Shown: positions 17,355 through 26,548 of the stretch, piece by piece | Layout of the letters: each line of letters opens with the position of its first letter | Position numbering within the stretch: position 1 is the first letter of the stretch | NCBI RefSeq assembly: GCF_014062345.1 | Contig: NZ_JACGLS010000001.1 | Coordinates: 310,001-374,000, forward strand | Direction of reading: 5' to 3' | Length of the DNA stretch: 64,000 bases | Origin: Tenacibaculum pelagium | GTDB taxonomy: Bacteria; Bacteroidota; Bacteroidia; Flavobacteriales; Flavobacteriaceae | Translations under genes and position numbers: made by a program | The notes under the pieces: model-generated | The model's input: the letters and a program-made list of their open reading frames with translations, nothing else | Databases searched by the model: none | What the model was told of the DNA's origin: nothing

Positions 17355-18089
17355 ATGAATTTATTATTAATGATTTTAGCAGCAGTTGTTGTTGCTATTC
17401 TTTTAGCAGTACTAATTGTTAAATTTGTACCATTAAAAATGAGATGGTTAATTTCTATTTTATTATTAGCTGCCACAGTATTTTTAGGTTATAAAATTTG
17501 GGGCGGTATTATGGAACCAATCAATTTTGATAAAGACAAAAAAGTACGTTATGCTAAGGTTATTAAGAATTTAAAATTAATTCGTGATGCTGAAGTAAAA
17601 TACAAAGATGTACACGGAACATATACAAATAGTAAAGATTCTTTATTAAACTTTATTAAAACTGGTAAATTAGCTTTAACTGAAACTACAAACGTTGAAG
17701 AAAAAGTCGATAGAGGTGGTGGAATTTTTGTTACAATTTCTAAAAGACAAGTAGACACTATTGGTTATGAACCAGTAATGAAATACTTTGAAGGAAAAGA
17801 TTTCGAAAACATGTTTAACGTACCTGGTACAGATAAGCAATTTGAATTAGCTACTAGTAAAGTAGAAAAAGTAGCTGGATTATTAGTTCCTGTTTTTGAA
17901 GCTAAAGTTGAAAAAACTCCTATTTTAAAAGGAATGAACAACTCTTTAGTAAAACAAGAATTAGAAGCAATTGAAACTGATCAGATTAAAGGTCAATTTG
18001 TTTCTGTAGGTTCTTTAACAGAAGTAACTACTGGTGGTAACTGGCCTCCATATTACGATAAAGGTCAAACAGTTGCAAAAGAAGACTAA
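17355..18089 (+). CDS. Membrane-anchored protein of unknown function
   Basis: 244 residues: two hydrophobic helices (about 2-25 and 30-50), then a soluble domain. The region after the helices, NLKLIRDAEVKYKDVHGTYT near residue 75, resembles the helix and loop that follow the transmembrane segment in type II/IV pseudopilins, but no prepilin peptidase site is visible. It is the first gene of an operon with DUF3822 and rsmD and overlaps the DUF3822 gene. Function unknown. The adjacency is common in Flavobacteriaceae as far as I recall. Confidence 0.65.
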   Translation: MNLLLMILAAVVVAILLAVLIVKFVPLKMRWLISILLLAATVFLGYKIWGGIMEPINFDKDKKVRYAKVIKNLKLIRDAEVKYKDVHGTYTNSKDSLLNFIKTGKLALTETTNVEEKVDRGGGIFVTISKRQVDTIGYEPVMKYFEGKDFENMFNVPGTDKQFELATSKVEKVAGLLVPVFEAKVEKTPILKGMNNSLVKQELEAIETDQIKGQFVSVGSLTEVTTGGNWPPYYDKGQTVAKED

Positions 18090-18894
18090 TAAAACTAGCG
18101 CTTTTGCGCAGCATAAAAATCTATCCATCCAATTTAGTTTGGATGGATTTTCTTTTTGTATTTCTAATTCAGAGACAAACGAAAGAGTATTATTCACAAA
18201 GTATTCTTTTGATAAATCTGTAAACTCACCTGAGTTATTACTAGAAAAAATAATTCATATTTTTGCTATTGATAAAGATTTACAACAAGATTTTACTTCT
18301 GTTTCAGCTGTACATCAAAATAACTTATCTACGTTAGTACCTGATGAATATTTTGATCGTAATAACTTAGCTCCCTATTTAAAATATTCGGTTAAAACTT
18401 TAGCTACCGATTTTATTACCTACGATTCTTTAGCAAATATAAATACTCATACAGTTTACATTCCATATGTAAACATCAACAATTATTTGTTTCAAAACTT
18501 TGGAGAGTTTGAATATAAACACCATTCAACTATTTTAATTGATAAAGTTTTAGAGTATTCAAAAGAAAATACTGAACGTCAGTTCTTTGTGCATGTTTTA
18601 GAAAATCAACTAGATATTGTTGTTTGTAAAAATGAACAATTAATATTTCACAATTCATTCTCTTTTACCACAAAAGAAGACTTTATTTATTATATTCTTT
18701 TTACTGCTGAACAGCTCCAAATGGATCCTAATGAATTTTATTTAACTTTTATTGGCGCTATTGAAAAGGAATCGGAATTATATGATATTACTTTTAACTA
18801 TGTTAGAAATATTGATTTCATAAAAACTAAATCAAACTTCTTTACCAACAGTGAAGATTTTTCTAACCATTCTAATTTTATCTTAGCATCCTAA
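18073..18894 (+). CDS. DUF3822 family protein
   Basis: 273 residues from a TTG at 18073, chosen because the conserved part begins right after it (QKKTNKTSAFAQHKNLSIQF). An in-frame GTG at 18034 would add 13 residues read from inside the upstream gene. The conserved segment NLSIQFSLDGFSFCIS opens the family. The fold is thought to resemble the actin/ASKHA superfamily and the function is unknown. It overlaps the upstream gene by 17 bases and the downstream rsmD by one (TAATG). This tight coupling to an rRNA methyltransferase is typical for Bacteroidota. Confidence 0.82.
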   Translation: MQKKTNKTSAFAQHKNLSIQFSLDGFSFCISNSETNERVLFTKYSFDKSVNSPELLLEKIIHIFAIDKDLQQDFTSVSAVHQNNLSTLVPDEYFDRNNLAPYLKYSVKTLATDFITYDSLANINTHTVYIPYVNINNYLFQNFGEFEYKHHSTILIDKVLEYSKENTERQFFVHVLENQLDIVVCKNEQLIFHNSFSFTTKEDFIYYILFTAEQLQMDPNEFYLTFIGAIEKESELYDITFNYVRNIDFIKTKSNFFTNSEDFSNHSNFILAS

Positions 18895-19442
18895 TGAGAA
18901 TTATTTCTGGAAAACATAAGAGTAAACGAATTTCTGCTCCTAAAAAATTACCTGTTCGTCCAACAACAGATATGGCGAAAGAATCGTTATTTAATATTAT
19001 AAATAACTTGTATTATTTCGAAAACATTGCTGTTTTAGATTTATTTGCTGGTACCGGAAACATTAGTTATGAATTTGCATCTCGTGGTACAAAAACAATT
19101 CATGCTGTAGATGGACATTTTGGATGCGTGAAATTCATCAACCAAACCTCTGATGAGCTTGATTTAGATATTAACGCATATAAAAGTGACGTATATAAGT
19201 TTTTAGAAAAAACAATGCTTAAAAGCGATATCATTTTTGCTGATCCACCTTATGATTTCGAAGAGGAACAGTTTTTAAAAATTGCTGACCTTATTTTTGA
19301 AAGAGAACTTTTAAACGAAGACGGTATTTTAATAATCGAACATTCCAAACACACCGATTTAACGCAACATCCTAAGCATAGTTACGATAAACGCTACGGT
19401 GGTAATGTGTTTAGTTTTTTTGAAATAGAAAACGAAGAATAA
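18894..19442 (+). CDS. rsmD: 16S rRNA (guanine966-N2)-methyltransferase
   Basis: 182 residues, the normal length. MRIISGKHKSKRI is the RsmD N-terminus, VRPTTDMAKESLFNII follows, VLDLFAGTGNISYE is the SAM-binding motif I near residue 50, and ADPPYDF near residue 108 is the catalytic N-x-P-P-Y-type motif (Asp form) for exocyclic amine methylation. It acts on 16S rRNA in the assembling 30S subunit. It starts on the stop codon of DUF3822 (TAATG) and ends at a strong terminator. Confidence 0.95.
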   Translation: MRIISGKHKSKRISAPKKLPVRPTTDMAKESLFNIINNLYYFENIAVLDLFAGTGNISYEFASRGTKTIHAVDGHFGCVKFINQTSDELDLDINAYKSDVYKFLEKTMLKSDIIFADPPYDFEEEQFLKIADLIFERELLNEDGILIIEHSKHTDLTQHPKHSYDKRYGGNVFSFFEIENEE

Positions 19443-19444
19443 AT

Positions 19445-19476
19445 AAAAAAAGGAAGCTAATTAGCTTCCTTTTTTT
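19445..19476. terminator. bidirectional terminator rsmD/ABC-F
   Basis: A 32-base perfect palindrome, AAAAAAAGGAAGCTAA and its complement, between two convergent genes. Confidence 0.9.
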
Positions 19477-19483
19477 ATTTATA

Positions 19484-21103
<1,620 letters not shown>

Positions 21104-21125
21104 TTATAATTTTTTAAATTTCGTG

Positions 21126-21133
21126 CAAAAGTA
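21126..21133 (-). promoter_or_regulatory. -7 promoter element for ABC-F gene (TACTTTTG)
   Basis: Perfect TAnnTTTG on the minus strand, 22 bases before the start codon at 21103. Confidence 0.65.
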
Positions 21134-21257
21134 TAAAATATACTGGCTTAAAAAGAATTTGCAAGAAAATATTTAACATCTTACATTTGACGCTTTTAAT
21201 TCTTTTAACAACGAATTAACAAGCATATTATAAAGAGATAGTTATTTTTGAACACTA

Positions 21258-21265
21258 TATCTTTA
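21258..21265 (+). promoter_or_regulatory. Near-match -7 element (TATCTTTA)
   Basis: One mismatch to TAnnTTTG, 19 bases before the ATG of the lipoprotein gene at 21285. Confidence 0.4.
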
Positions 21266-21284
21266 TTAAGGTAACAACAAGAAC

Positions 21285-22646
21285 ATGACTAGATTTTTAG
21301 TACCCCTTATTATTATACTATTTATTGGATGCAATAATTCCGATAAGCCAAAGTCTACTCATTTTGGAGGTAAAATTATTAATCCTAAATGTAGTTATGT
21401 AACCTTATCTGATAACTATAATTTTAACGATACTATATTTTTAAATAAAGACAATACTTTTATTGGTTCTTATAAAGATTTTAAAGAAGGATTATACATT
21501 TTTGAACATGGTCCTGAACATCAATATGTATATCTTGAACCTAACGACAGTCTTCTTTTTCGTTTAAATACTTGGGATTTTGATGAATCTTTGGTATTTA
21601 GTGGTACCAATGCAGCTCGTAATAATATATTAATTGAGGCTTTTTTAGAATCTGAATATGATGATAAAAAAATTGCTGGCTTCTATAAGCTTCCACAAAA
21701 AGAGTTTTTAAGTAAAATAAATTCTATAAAAAAACTGAAACAAAAAGCTATTGATAATTATAGAAATAGTACTGAAGATGAATCTGAAGAGTTTTTAAAG
21801 ATATTAGACATTGCAATGCTTTATCCTGTTTATAGTAAACTAGAAGAGTATGCTTCTCATAATTTCTCAAAAAAAGAATCAGAAAAATTAGTAGATACTT
21901 ATTTTGATTATAGAACAACAACCTATTCGAATAGAGATTCTTTAATGTTTTTTGGACCTTATTACCGTTTTATAATTGAAAAATTATATAATGATGTATA
22001 TCAAAAAAATCTTGAGAATGGAAATTCTGATAATTTTACCATTGATTTATTAAAGAATATTGATTCTAAAATATCTTCAGAAGAAATAAAGAATAAATTA
22101 CTGTACAACACACTTATTCGCCATTTCTTTAAAGAGCCTAAAAACACAACTGAAAGTAAAGCCTTTCATACTTTTTTTAAGTTGAATACTGATATTGACC
22201 AGAAAAAGAATGTTCAACGATTAATTAACGATCTTAAGTTATTATCAACTGGTGATGAATTACCTTCTTTTAATTTAGTTGATGCTACTGGTGAACTGAA
22301 AAATATTTCTCAAATTACAAAAGGTAAAAATTCAGTTCTTCTATTTAAGAATTACAAACAAGCTTCTGATGAATGGGTTTCTTCTCGTGTCAATTTCTTG
22401 ATAAAGAACAATCCTCAAGTAGAATTTGTTATCGTTAATTTATGTGATTCATCTAAGAGATACACTAAAAATATTGACATTAAATATCAATATAAATTAC
22501 CTAAACAAAGTAATGTTTGTGATTTCTCTTCAAGCAAATTTCCTAGAATGGTTTTGGTTGACAAAAACGGAATAATCCAAAATGGTTACACCAGCTTATC
22601 CGCAAAGGATATAAACCTACAAATCAACGAGTTAAAAAATAAATAA
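21285..22646 (+). CDS. Lipoprotein with TlpA/thioredoxin-like domain lacking CXXC
   Basis: 453 residues. Lipoprotein signal (ILFIGC, Cys16). A DUF4369-like beta region comes first, a helical middle follows (about 120-320), and from about residue 325 a thioredoxin-fold domain opens with GDELPSFNLVDATGELKNIS, the TlpA/AhpC-type entry. Where the active WCxxC should follow, the chain reads NSVLLFKNYKQASDEW with no cysteine. The later cis-Pro region FPRMVLVDKNGII is present. So the fold is probably kept without redox activity. Predicted to lie in the periplasm, attached to a membrane. Single gene. Confidence 0.75.
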   Translation: MTRFLVPLIIILFIGCNNSDKPKSTHFGGKIINPKCSYVTLSDNYNFNDTIFLNKDNTFIGSYKDFKEGLYIFEHGPEHQYVYLEPNDSLLFRLNTWDFDESLVFSGTNAARNNILIEAFLESEYDDKKIAGFYKLPQKEFLSKINSIKKLKQKAIDNYRNSTEDESEEFLKILDIAMLYPVYSKLEEYASHNFSKKESEKLVDTYFDYRTTTYSNRDSLMFFGPYYRFIIEKLYNDVYQKNLENGNSDNFTIDLLKNIDSKISSEEIKNKLLYNTLIRHFFKEPKNTTESKAFHTFFKLNTDIDQKKNVQRLINDLKLLSTGDELPSFNLVDATGELKNISQITKGKNSVLLFKNYKQASDEWVSSRVNFLIKNNPQVEFVIVNLCDSSKRYTKNIDIKYQYKLPKQSNVCDFSSSKFPRMVLVDKNGIIQNGYTSLSAKDINLQINELKNK

Positions 22647-22667
22647 CCCACTTTATTTATTTTAATG

Positions 22668-22675
22668 TATCTTTG
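22668..22675 (+). promoter_or_regulatory. -7 promoter element for DEAD-box helicase (TATCTTTG)
   Basis: Perfect TAnnTTTG. If it is used, the DEAD-box helicase mRNA has a leader of roughly 130 bases, much longer than the 10-30 bases predicted for most other genes here. Confidence 0.6.
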
Positions 22676-22705
22676 CCCGATTTTATTTTCGTAATAAATA
22701 AAATT

Positions 22706-22744
22706 ATAGATTATAACTACCAGATTATTAGTAACATAATCTAT
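22706..22744 (+). promoter_or_regulatory. Alternative hairpins in the helicase leader
   Basis: ATAATCTAT (22736-22744) can pair with ATAGATTAT (22706-22714), giving 9 base pairs. Alternatively its first seven bases pair with AGATTAT (22722-22728), giving 7 base pairs. The two pairings exclude each other, so the leader could switch between structures. Confidence 0.45.
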
Positions 22745-22777
22745 TGTCCAAAATAAGAATCAGGTTTACAGATACTG

Positions 22778-22807
22778 GCGTCTGTGAATCTAAATGAACA
22801 CAGACGC
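22778..22807 (+). promoter_or_regulatory. Hairpin immediately before the helicase start codon
   Basis: GCGTCTGTG / CACAGACGC, a perfect 9-base-pair stem with a 12-base loop, ends three bases before the ATG at 22811. An ATG in the loop (22794) opens a 10-codon frame that overlaps the helicase start and stops at 22826. This is unusually GC-rich for the region and could limit ribosome access. Confidence 0.55.
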
Positions 22808-22810
22808 AAT

Positions 22811-24637
22811 ATGTCAACATTTTTAGATTTAGGCTTAAAGGAGCCTATAAACAAAGCATTAACAGATTTAGGTTATGAAAAACCTACTGTAATTCAAGAA
22901 AAAGCAATTCCTCAAATTATTTCTTCTACTGAAGATTTAAAAGCATTTGCACAAACAGGAACAGGAAAAACTGCAGCATTCAGTTTACCTATTATCGAAC
23001 AAATTAATAGTTCTGATAAAAATGTTCAAGCAATCATCTTATCTCCTACTCGTGAATTAGCTGTTCAAATAGGTAATAACATCAAAGAATTTTCTAAATA
23101 CATACCAGATTTAAAAGTGGTAACTGTATATGGAGGTTCTAATATCGAAGAACAAATTAGAGGCTTAAAAAGAGGCGCTCAAATAGTAGTTGGAACTCCA
23201 GGTAGAACGGTAGATTTAATAAACCGTAGAGCTTTAAAATTAGGAAACGTACAATGGTTAGTTTTAGATGAGGCTGATGAAATGCTAAATATGGGGTTCA
23301 AAGAAGAACTTGATAAAGTATTAGATGCTACTCCAGAAACTAAACAAACTTTATTATTCTCAGCAACCTTTCCTAGAGAAGTAGAAGCAATTGCGAGAAA
23401 CTATATGACAAATCCTGTTGAGATTACATCAGGAGAAAAAAACCAAGGGTCAGATAACGTAACTCACGAATATTATTTAGTTACTGAAAGAACTCGTTAC
23501 CCTGCTTTAAAAAGAATAGCTGATGTAAATACAGATATTTACGCTATTATTTTCTGTAGAACACGTAGAGAAACTCAAGAAGTAGCTAATAACCTAATAA
23601 AAGATGGTTATAGTGCTGATGCTTTACATGGAGATTTATCTCAAGCACAAAGAGATAGTGTTATGGGTAAATTCCGTAAAAAAACTATCCAAATTTTAGT
23701 GGCAACTGATGTAGCTGCACGTGGTATTGATGTGACTGATTTAACACATGTTATCAATCATAAATTACCAGATCAAATAGAAAACTACAATCACCGTAGT
23801 GGTAGAACTGGTAGAGCTGGTAACAAAGGTATTTCTGCCGTATTAGTAAATAATAAAGAAAAAGGTAGGTTACGTGCTATAGAACGTATTATTAAAAAGA
23901 AGTTTGTAGCTACCAAAGTACCTACTGGTAAAGAAATTTGTCAAAATCAATTAATGCACTTAATTGATAAAGTTCAAAACATTGAAGTTAACAACGAACA
24001 AATTGAAGAGTTTTTACCTAGTATCTACGAAAAGTTAGAAGAGTTAACTCGTGAAGAGCTAATACAAAAATTCGTTTCTTTAGAATTTAATTCATTCTTA
24101 GAATATTATAATAAATCAGCAGATTTAAACGATTTATCATCTAGAGATAATTCAAGAGGAAGGTCTAACGATGAAAACATGACGCGTTTCTTTATCAATT
24201 TAGGAAGAAAGGACAAATTAAATCCTGCTTCATTAATTGGTTTAATCAACGATCAAAAAATTGCTGATAAGATTGAAATCGGAGCGATTGATATTTTAGA
24301 TACTTTTTCTTTCTTTGAAATTGACAAGAACTTTGAAAAAGAAACATTAGATGCATTTAGCGCTAATGATCCTGATTTTAATGGTAGATCTGTAAATATT
24401 GAAATCACCAAATCTAACCGCGGCGGAGGTGGCGGTAGAGGCGGAAGAAAACCTCGTAGAAATGGCGGAGGCGGATTCAGCGGAAAAAGAAGAAGTGGTG
24501 GAAACGACAGAGGAGGATCTAGGGATTCTAACAGAAGCGATTCTAGAAGACGTAGTGATAGTGGATCTTCTCCTAGAAGAAGCAGTGGTAACAGTAATGC
24601 TTCTGCTGGATTTGGCAGAAAACGTAGAAGAGATTAA
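22811..24637 (+). CDS. DEAD-box RNA helicase (DeaD/CsdA-like) with RGG tail
   Basis: 608 residues from ATG 22811. A GTG at 22784 lies inside a stem-loop and is rejected. Motifs: AQTGTGKTAAF (I) near residue 46, PTREL (Ia), VLDEADEML (II) near 150, SATFP (III), ARGID (V) and HRSGRTGRAG (VI) near 325. A DbpA-type RNA-binding domain covers about residues 455-540, followed by a Gly/Arg/Ser-rich tail of about 65 residues. It belongs to the cold-shock/ribosome-assembly helicases and acts on structured RNA. Its own leader is structured, which fits autocontrol. It is monocistronic, ending at a terminator. Confidence 0.93.
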   Translation: MSTFLDLGLKEPINKALTDLGYEKPTVIQEKAIPQIISSTEDLKAFAQTGTGKTAAFSLPIIEQINSSDKNVQAIILSPTRELAVQIGNNIKEFSKYIPDLKVVTVYGGSNIEEQIRGLKRGAQIVVGTPGRTVDLINRRALKLGNVQWLVLDEADEMLNMGFKEELDKVLDATPETKQTLLFSATFPREVEAIARNYMTNPVEITSGEKNQGSDNVTHEYYLVTERTRYPALKRIADVNTDIYAIIFCRTRRETQEVANNLIKDGYSADALHGDLSQAQRDSVMGKFRKKTIQILVATDVAARGIDVTDLTHVINHKLPDQIENYNHRSGRTGRAGNKGISAVLVNNKEKGRLRAIERIIKKKFVATKVPTGKEICQNQLMHLIDKVQNIEVNNEQIEEFLPSIYEKLEELTREELIQKFVSLEFNSFLEYYNKSADLNDLSSRDNSRGRSNDENMTRFFINLGRKDKLNPASLIGLINDQKIADKIEIGAIDILDTFSFFEIDKNFEKETLDAFSANDPDFNGRSVNIEITKSNRGGGGGRGGRKPRRNGGGGFSGKRRSGGNDRGGSRDSNRSDSRRRSDSGSSPRRSSGNSNASAGFGRKRRRD

Positions 24638-24656
24638 ATTATCAATCTTATATAAT

Positions 24657-24686
24657 AAAAAACCAGCTCAAATGAGCTGGTTTTTT
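24657..24686. terminator. bidirectional terminator helicase/prohibitin
   Basis: AAAAAACCAGCTCA-AA-TGAGCTGGTTTTTT between convergent genes. Confidence 0.9.
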
Positions 24687-24707
24687 ATTTCCTAAACTTT
24701 TAGTAAT

Positions 24708-25547
24708 CTATTGATTACCTAAAATAATTGGCATTCCGCTTTTTCCAGCACCAATTAATACTACTTTACTGTTAGGTGATTCAGATAGTTTTAAAGTAGC
24801 TTCAATACCTTTGTCTTGTAAAATTTTATCAGTTAAAGAAGCACTTAAAATTTTGTTTGCATCAGCTTTACCTTTTGCTTCAATAATTTGTTTTTCAGCT
24901 TCTTTTTGAGCAGTTACTAATCTAAACTCATATTCTAAAGACTCTTGCTCTTGTTTTAATTTACGCTCAATTGCCGACTTAATAGTTACAGGCAAAGTAA
25001 CATCTCTAACTAATACTTCATTTAATTGAATATGTTGCTTATCTAAAATCTTTTTAGTTTCCTCAAAAATTTCAGTTTGAATTACGTCTCTTTTACTAGA
25101 ATATAATTGCTCAGGAGTATAACGACCAACGACACTACGCGCTGCAGAACGAATAGCTGGCTGAATAACTCTTGACACATAATTTTCTCCTTTTTCTTGA
25201 TGTAATAATCCTAAATTTTCTGATTGAGGTTGAAACCATGCAGAAGCTTCTAATTGAATTTCTAATCCGTTAGAAGATAATACTTGCATTTTTTCAAATA
25301 TCTCTTGCTGACGTACTTCGTATACAAATACTTTATTCCAAGGTGCTACTATTTGAAACCCCTCTCCCATTGGCGGTTCATCAGTTACAACTCCTCCTCC
25401 AAATGTTTTATATAAAACACCTGCTTCACCAGATTTGATTGTTACTGTTGATTTTGCAAACATTATAATTACTAACACTGCAATAATTCCTAGTAAAATT
25501 CCACCCTTAGGTAATTGAAAATCTAATTGTTGTCTATTATTATTCAT
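24708..25547 (-). CDS. Prohibitin-family (SPFH domain) membrane protein
   Basis: 279 residues. N-terminal transmembrane helix (about 15-33, GGILLGIIAVLVIIMFA), then the SPFH/Band-7 domain (VTIKSGEAGVLYKTFGGGV through VLVRDVTLPVTIKSAIERKL) and an Ala/Glu/Lys-rich coiled coil (EQESLEYEFRLVTAQKEAEK and onward). Prohibitin-like proteins form ring assemblies in the cytoplasmic membrane and often hold FtsH-type proteases. Partner unknown here. It has its own promoter between it and the CDF gene. Confidence 0.9.
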   Translation of the reverse strand: MNNNRQQLDFQLPKGGILLGIIAVLVIIMFAKSTVTIKSGEAGVLYKTFGGGVVTDEPPMGEGFQIVAPWNKVFVYEVRQQEIFEKMQVLSSNGLEIQLEASAWFQPQSENLGLLHQEKGENYVSRVIQPAIRSAARSVVGRYTPEQLYSSKRDVIQTEIFEETKKILDKQHIQLNEVLVRDVTLPVTIKSAIERKLKQEQESLEYEFRLVTAQKEAEKQIIEAKGKADANKILSASLTDKILQDKGIEATLKLSESPNSKVVLIGAGKSGMPIILGNQ

Positions 25548-25569
25548 TTTTAATTTTAATTTTTCTTTT

Positions 25570-25577
25570 CAAATATA
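25570..25577 (-). promoter_or_regulatory. -7 promoter element for prohibitin gene (TATATTTG)
   Basis: Perfect TAnnTTTG on the minus strand, 22 bases before the start codon at 25547, in the short gap after the CDF gene stop. Confidence 0.65.
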
Positions 25578-25580
25578 CAA

Positions 25581-26480
25581 TTAATCACAATCAAGATACT
25601 CACAATCTTCATCTATATGTTCAAACTCTAAGGTAACATGCTCTAAATGAAATTCATCATGTAATATTTTTCTGATAGATTTCTTCAAACCTAAAGTGGA
25701 AAGCATATTCAACTCTTCATCACTTAAAACTACATGTACTGTTAATATATTATACTCTCCATCCATAGACCATAAATGGCAATCGTGAACATTACTAATT
25801 TCATTAAACGACAACAACCTTTTTTCAATTTCTTCTATATTTACCTCTTTAGGCGTTCCTTGTAATAGGATTCGTAAACTTTCACTTACATTCTTATACA
25901 CATTAAACAACACAAAACCAGCTATTAATAAAGAGAGAATTGGATCTAAGACTGGCACGTCCCAAAACTGCATTATTATACTGGCTACCAATACTGCAAC
26001 CCAACCTAACACATCTTCTAACAAATGAAGCATTACTACTCGCTCGTTTATTGTTTTACCCTTTTTTAAGTTTAAAACTGCCGCACCATTTACAATTACT
26101 CCTAAAATTGCTATCCACATCATTCCTCTAGCATCTGCTTGCTCTGGATTGATAATTCTTGGAATTGCCTCTTTAATGATAAAAATAGAACCAATAATTA
26201 ATACAATTGAATTCACTATAGCTCCCATTAATGAAAACCGACGATAACCATACGAAAACTTAGGGGTTGAACCTTTTCCTGATAATTTTTGAAAATACCA
26301 TGACAAGCCCAACGTTAAACTATCACCTAAATCATGCAATGCATCAGACATAATTGCCAAACTATTAGTTAAAAAACCACCTATAAGTTCGATAATAGTA
26401 AAACTTAAATTCAAAAAAAACGCTGTACGAATGTTTTTTGTTGTATTGTGATGAGAATGGTGATTATGATTATGCCCCAT
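25581..26480 (-). CDS. Cation diffusion facilitator (CzcD/ZitB-like metal exporter)
   Basis: 299 residues. A His-rich N-terminus (GHNHNHHSHHN), six transmembrane helices and a C-terminal ferredoxin-like domain (about 210-299) with DCHLWSMDGEYNILTVHVVL. The transport-site residues are visible as SDALHDLGDS in TM2 and LHLLEDVLGW in TM5 (H/D pairs), the pattern of Zn2+/Cd2+/Co2+-proton antiporters. It exports divalent cations across the inner membrane. It lies downstream of the TonB receptor gene but is separated from it by a terminator. A link in metal handling is plausible. Confidence 0.92.
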   Translation of the reverse strand: MGHNHNHHSHHNTTKNIRTAFFLNLSFTIIELIGGFLTNSLAIMSDALHDLGDSLTLGLSWYFQKLSGKGSTPKFSYGYRRFSLMGAIVNSIVLIIGSIFIIKEAIPRIINPEQADARGMMWIAILGVIVNGAAVLNLKKGKTINERVVMLHLLEDVLGWVAVLVASIIMQFWDVPVLDPILSLLIAGFVLFNVYKNVSESLRILLQGTPKEVNIEEIEKRLLSFNEISNVHDCHLWSMDGEYNILTVHVVLSDEELNMLSTLGLKKSIRKILHDEFHLEHVTLEFEHIDEDCEYLDCD

Positions 26481-26520
26481 GTTTTTGAATTAAGACTTTT
26501 AAATTACTAAAAAGATGCAA

Positions 26521-26545
26521 AAAAGAGGAGCATTGCTCCTCTTTT
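26521..26545 (-). terminator. Terminator after TonB receptor gene
   Basis: AAAAGAGGAGC / GCTCCTCTTTT with a 3-base loop, just past the receptor stop codon. It separates receptor and CDF transcription. Confidence 0.8.
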
Positions 26546-26548
26546 ATT

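Noticed and set aside
24399..24695. Glu/Val-rich frame overlapping the end of the DEAD-box helicase gene
   Set aside because: It is the shifted frame of the Gly/Arg/Ser-rich tail and runs through the terminator.
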